From positions 1-6,995 of the forward strand of contig JASLAE010000244.1 of the NCBI GenBank assembly GCA_030147305.1: a stretch of DNA of 6,995 nucleotides. The letters are read 5' to 3'. Of the stretch, positions 6,474-6,995 are shown piece by piece. Origin of the DNA: Cesiribacter sp. (GTDB taxonomy: Bacteria > Bacteroidota > Bacteroidia > Cytophagales > Cyclobacteriaceae). The notes under the pieces were generated by a model. It saw nothing but the letters and a program-made list of their open reading frames with translations, made no database searches and was not told where the DNA came from. Made by a program: the position numbers and the translations under genes. Every line of letters begins with the position of its first letter. Position 1 is the first letter of the stretch.

Positions 6474-6995
6474 TCAGGCCTCTTTCCACTTAATGGTACA
6501 GCCAAGCGCTTTTGTTGTGGTGGTCTTAGGCTTTTTGCCGCTCAACAATTGCTGAACAGCCTCTTCCACATATTTCTGATCGGCAGCGGCAGCCTCTTTG
6601 TGGTTGTTATCGATAGCACCAAAGTACTCTACTTTATAGCCTTTTGCTTCTTTGCTGAGTACATAGAGGTGTGGGGTGCGGGTAGCGCCAAAAGCTTTGG
6701 CAACCTTACCGGTATCGTCCTGCAGGTAGGCAAATTCATACTTTTTTTCTTTGGCGCGCTTCTGCATTTCATCCATGCTGTCGCCAGGCTGCTGTTCTGG
6801 GTTATTCGGATTAATAGCCACGACAGGATAACCTTTAGGGGCAAACTGGTTGTGCAATGCAATAATACGGTCTTCATACAGCTTAGCATAGGGGCAGGTA
6901 TTGCAGGTAAACACCACAATAATTCCCTTAGCATCCGGATAGCTGGCAAGGGATACCTCTTTGCCATTTACATTGCGCAGCTTAAAATCGGTAAC
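6474..6995 (-). CDS. Thioredoxin-fold redoxin (peroxiredoxin-like), C-terminal part
   Basis: Partial gene, read leftwards from the window edge to the TGA at 6476..6474; 173 codons are visible and the N-terminus is missing. The fragment begins VTDFKLRNVNGKEVSLASY, a typical redoxin/AhpC-TSA opening strand. VVFTCNTCPYAKLYEDRI follows with a CXXC active site (C31 and C34 of the fragment), then VVAINPNNPEQQPGDS and the cis-proline region ATRTPHLYVL (P108). This order matches the PRX-like group of thioredoxin-family proteins, which usually read TCNHCPY; here the histidine position is Thr (T33), which may shift the redox potential. A third cysteine lies in the C-terminal GCTIKWK motif (C166), a recurrent ending in this group. 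The likely role is thiol-disulfide or peroxide chemistry, often in the periplasm, but the signal sequence that would decide the location is beyond the edge. The internal GTG at 6917 is not the start, since the frame and homology continue upstream. Confidence 0.88.
   Translation of the reverse strand, partial: VTDFKLRNVNGKEVSLASYPDAKGIIVVFTCNTCPYAKLYEDRIIALHNQFAPKGYPVVAINPNNPEQQPGDSMDEMQKRAKEKKYEFAYLQDDTGKVAKAFGATRTPHLYVLSKEAKGYKVEYFGAIDNNHKEAAAADQKYVEEAVQQLLSGKKPKTTTTKALGCTIKWKEA

Overview
The window looks like an ordinary chromosomal segment from a Bacteroidota bacterium, probably of the order Cytophagales. Several things point there. GC content is moderate. Shine-Dalgarno-like sequences are absent before all the starts inspected. 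The M4-type protease prepropeptide, the LptB and the RecJ resemble those of that phylum, and a GH3-family adenylate-forming enzyme sits directly downstream of lptB. The taxonomic call is inference from protein character; no rRNA or other marker is present.

Layout, left to right. On the minus strand at 666..1 lies the N-terminal 222 residues of a secreted M4 (thermolysin-like) metallopeptidase precursor; its catalytic domain is beyond the left edge. A 211-bp divergent intergenic region follows, with a possible Bacteroidota-type promoter facing the protease. On the plus strand come a classical short-chain dehydrogenase/reductase (878..1636) and a RimJ/RimL-type GNAT acetyltransferase (1699..2208) that is visibly more AT-rich than its neighbours. 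A 150-bp spacer carries a small hairpin. Then comes a tight plus-strand cluster: recJ (2377..4089), lptB (4130..4861) and a GH3-family enzyme (4875..6398), with gaps of 40 and 13 bp, most likely one operon. A strong bidirectional terminator hairpin (6419..6454) separates this cluster from a convergent minus-strand gene for a thioredoxin/peroxiredoxin-like protein, which is cut by the right edge.

The genes do not form one obvious pathway. RecJ is DNA repair, LptB is the ATPase of lipopolysaccharide transport, and GH3 is an amido-synthetase-like enzyme of unknown bacterial substrate. The lptB-GH3 adjacency is the most thought-provoking feature. I found no RNA genes, CRISPR arrays, insertion sequences, attachment sites or clearly novel system. 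Seven protein-coding genes account for nearly all of the sequence.
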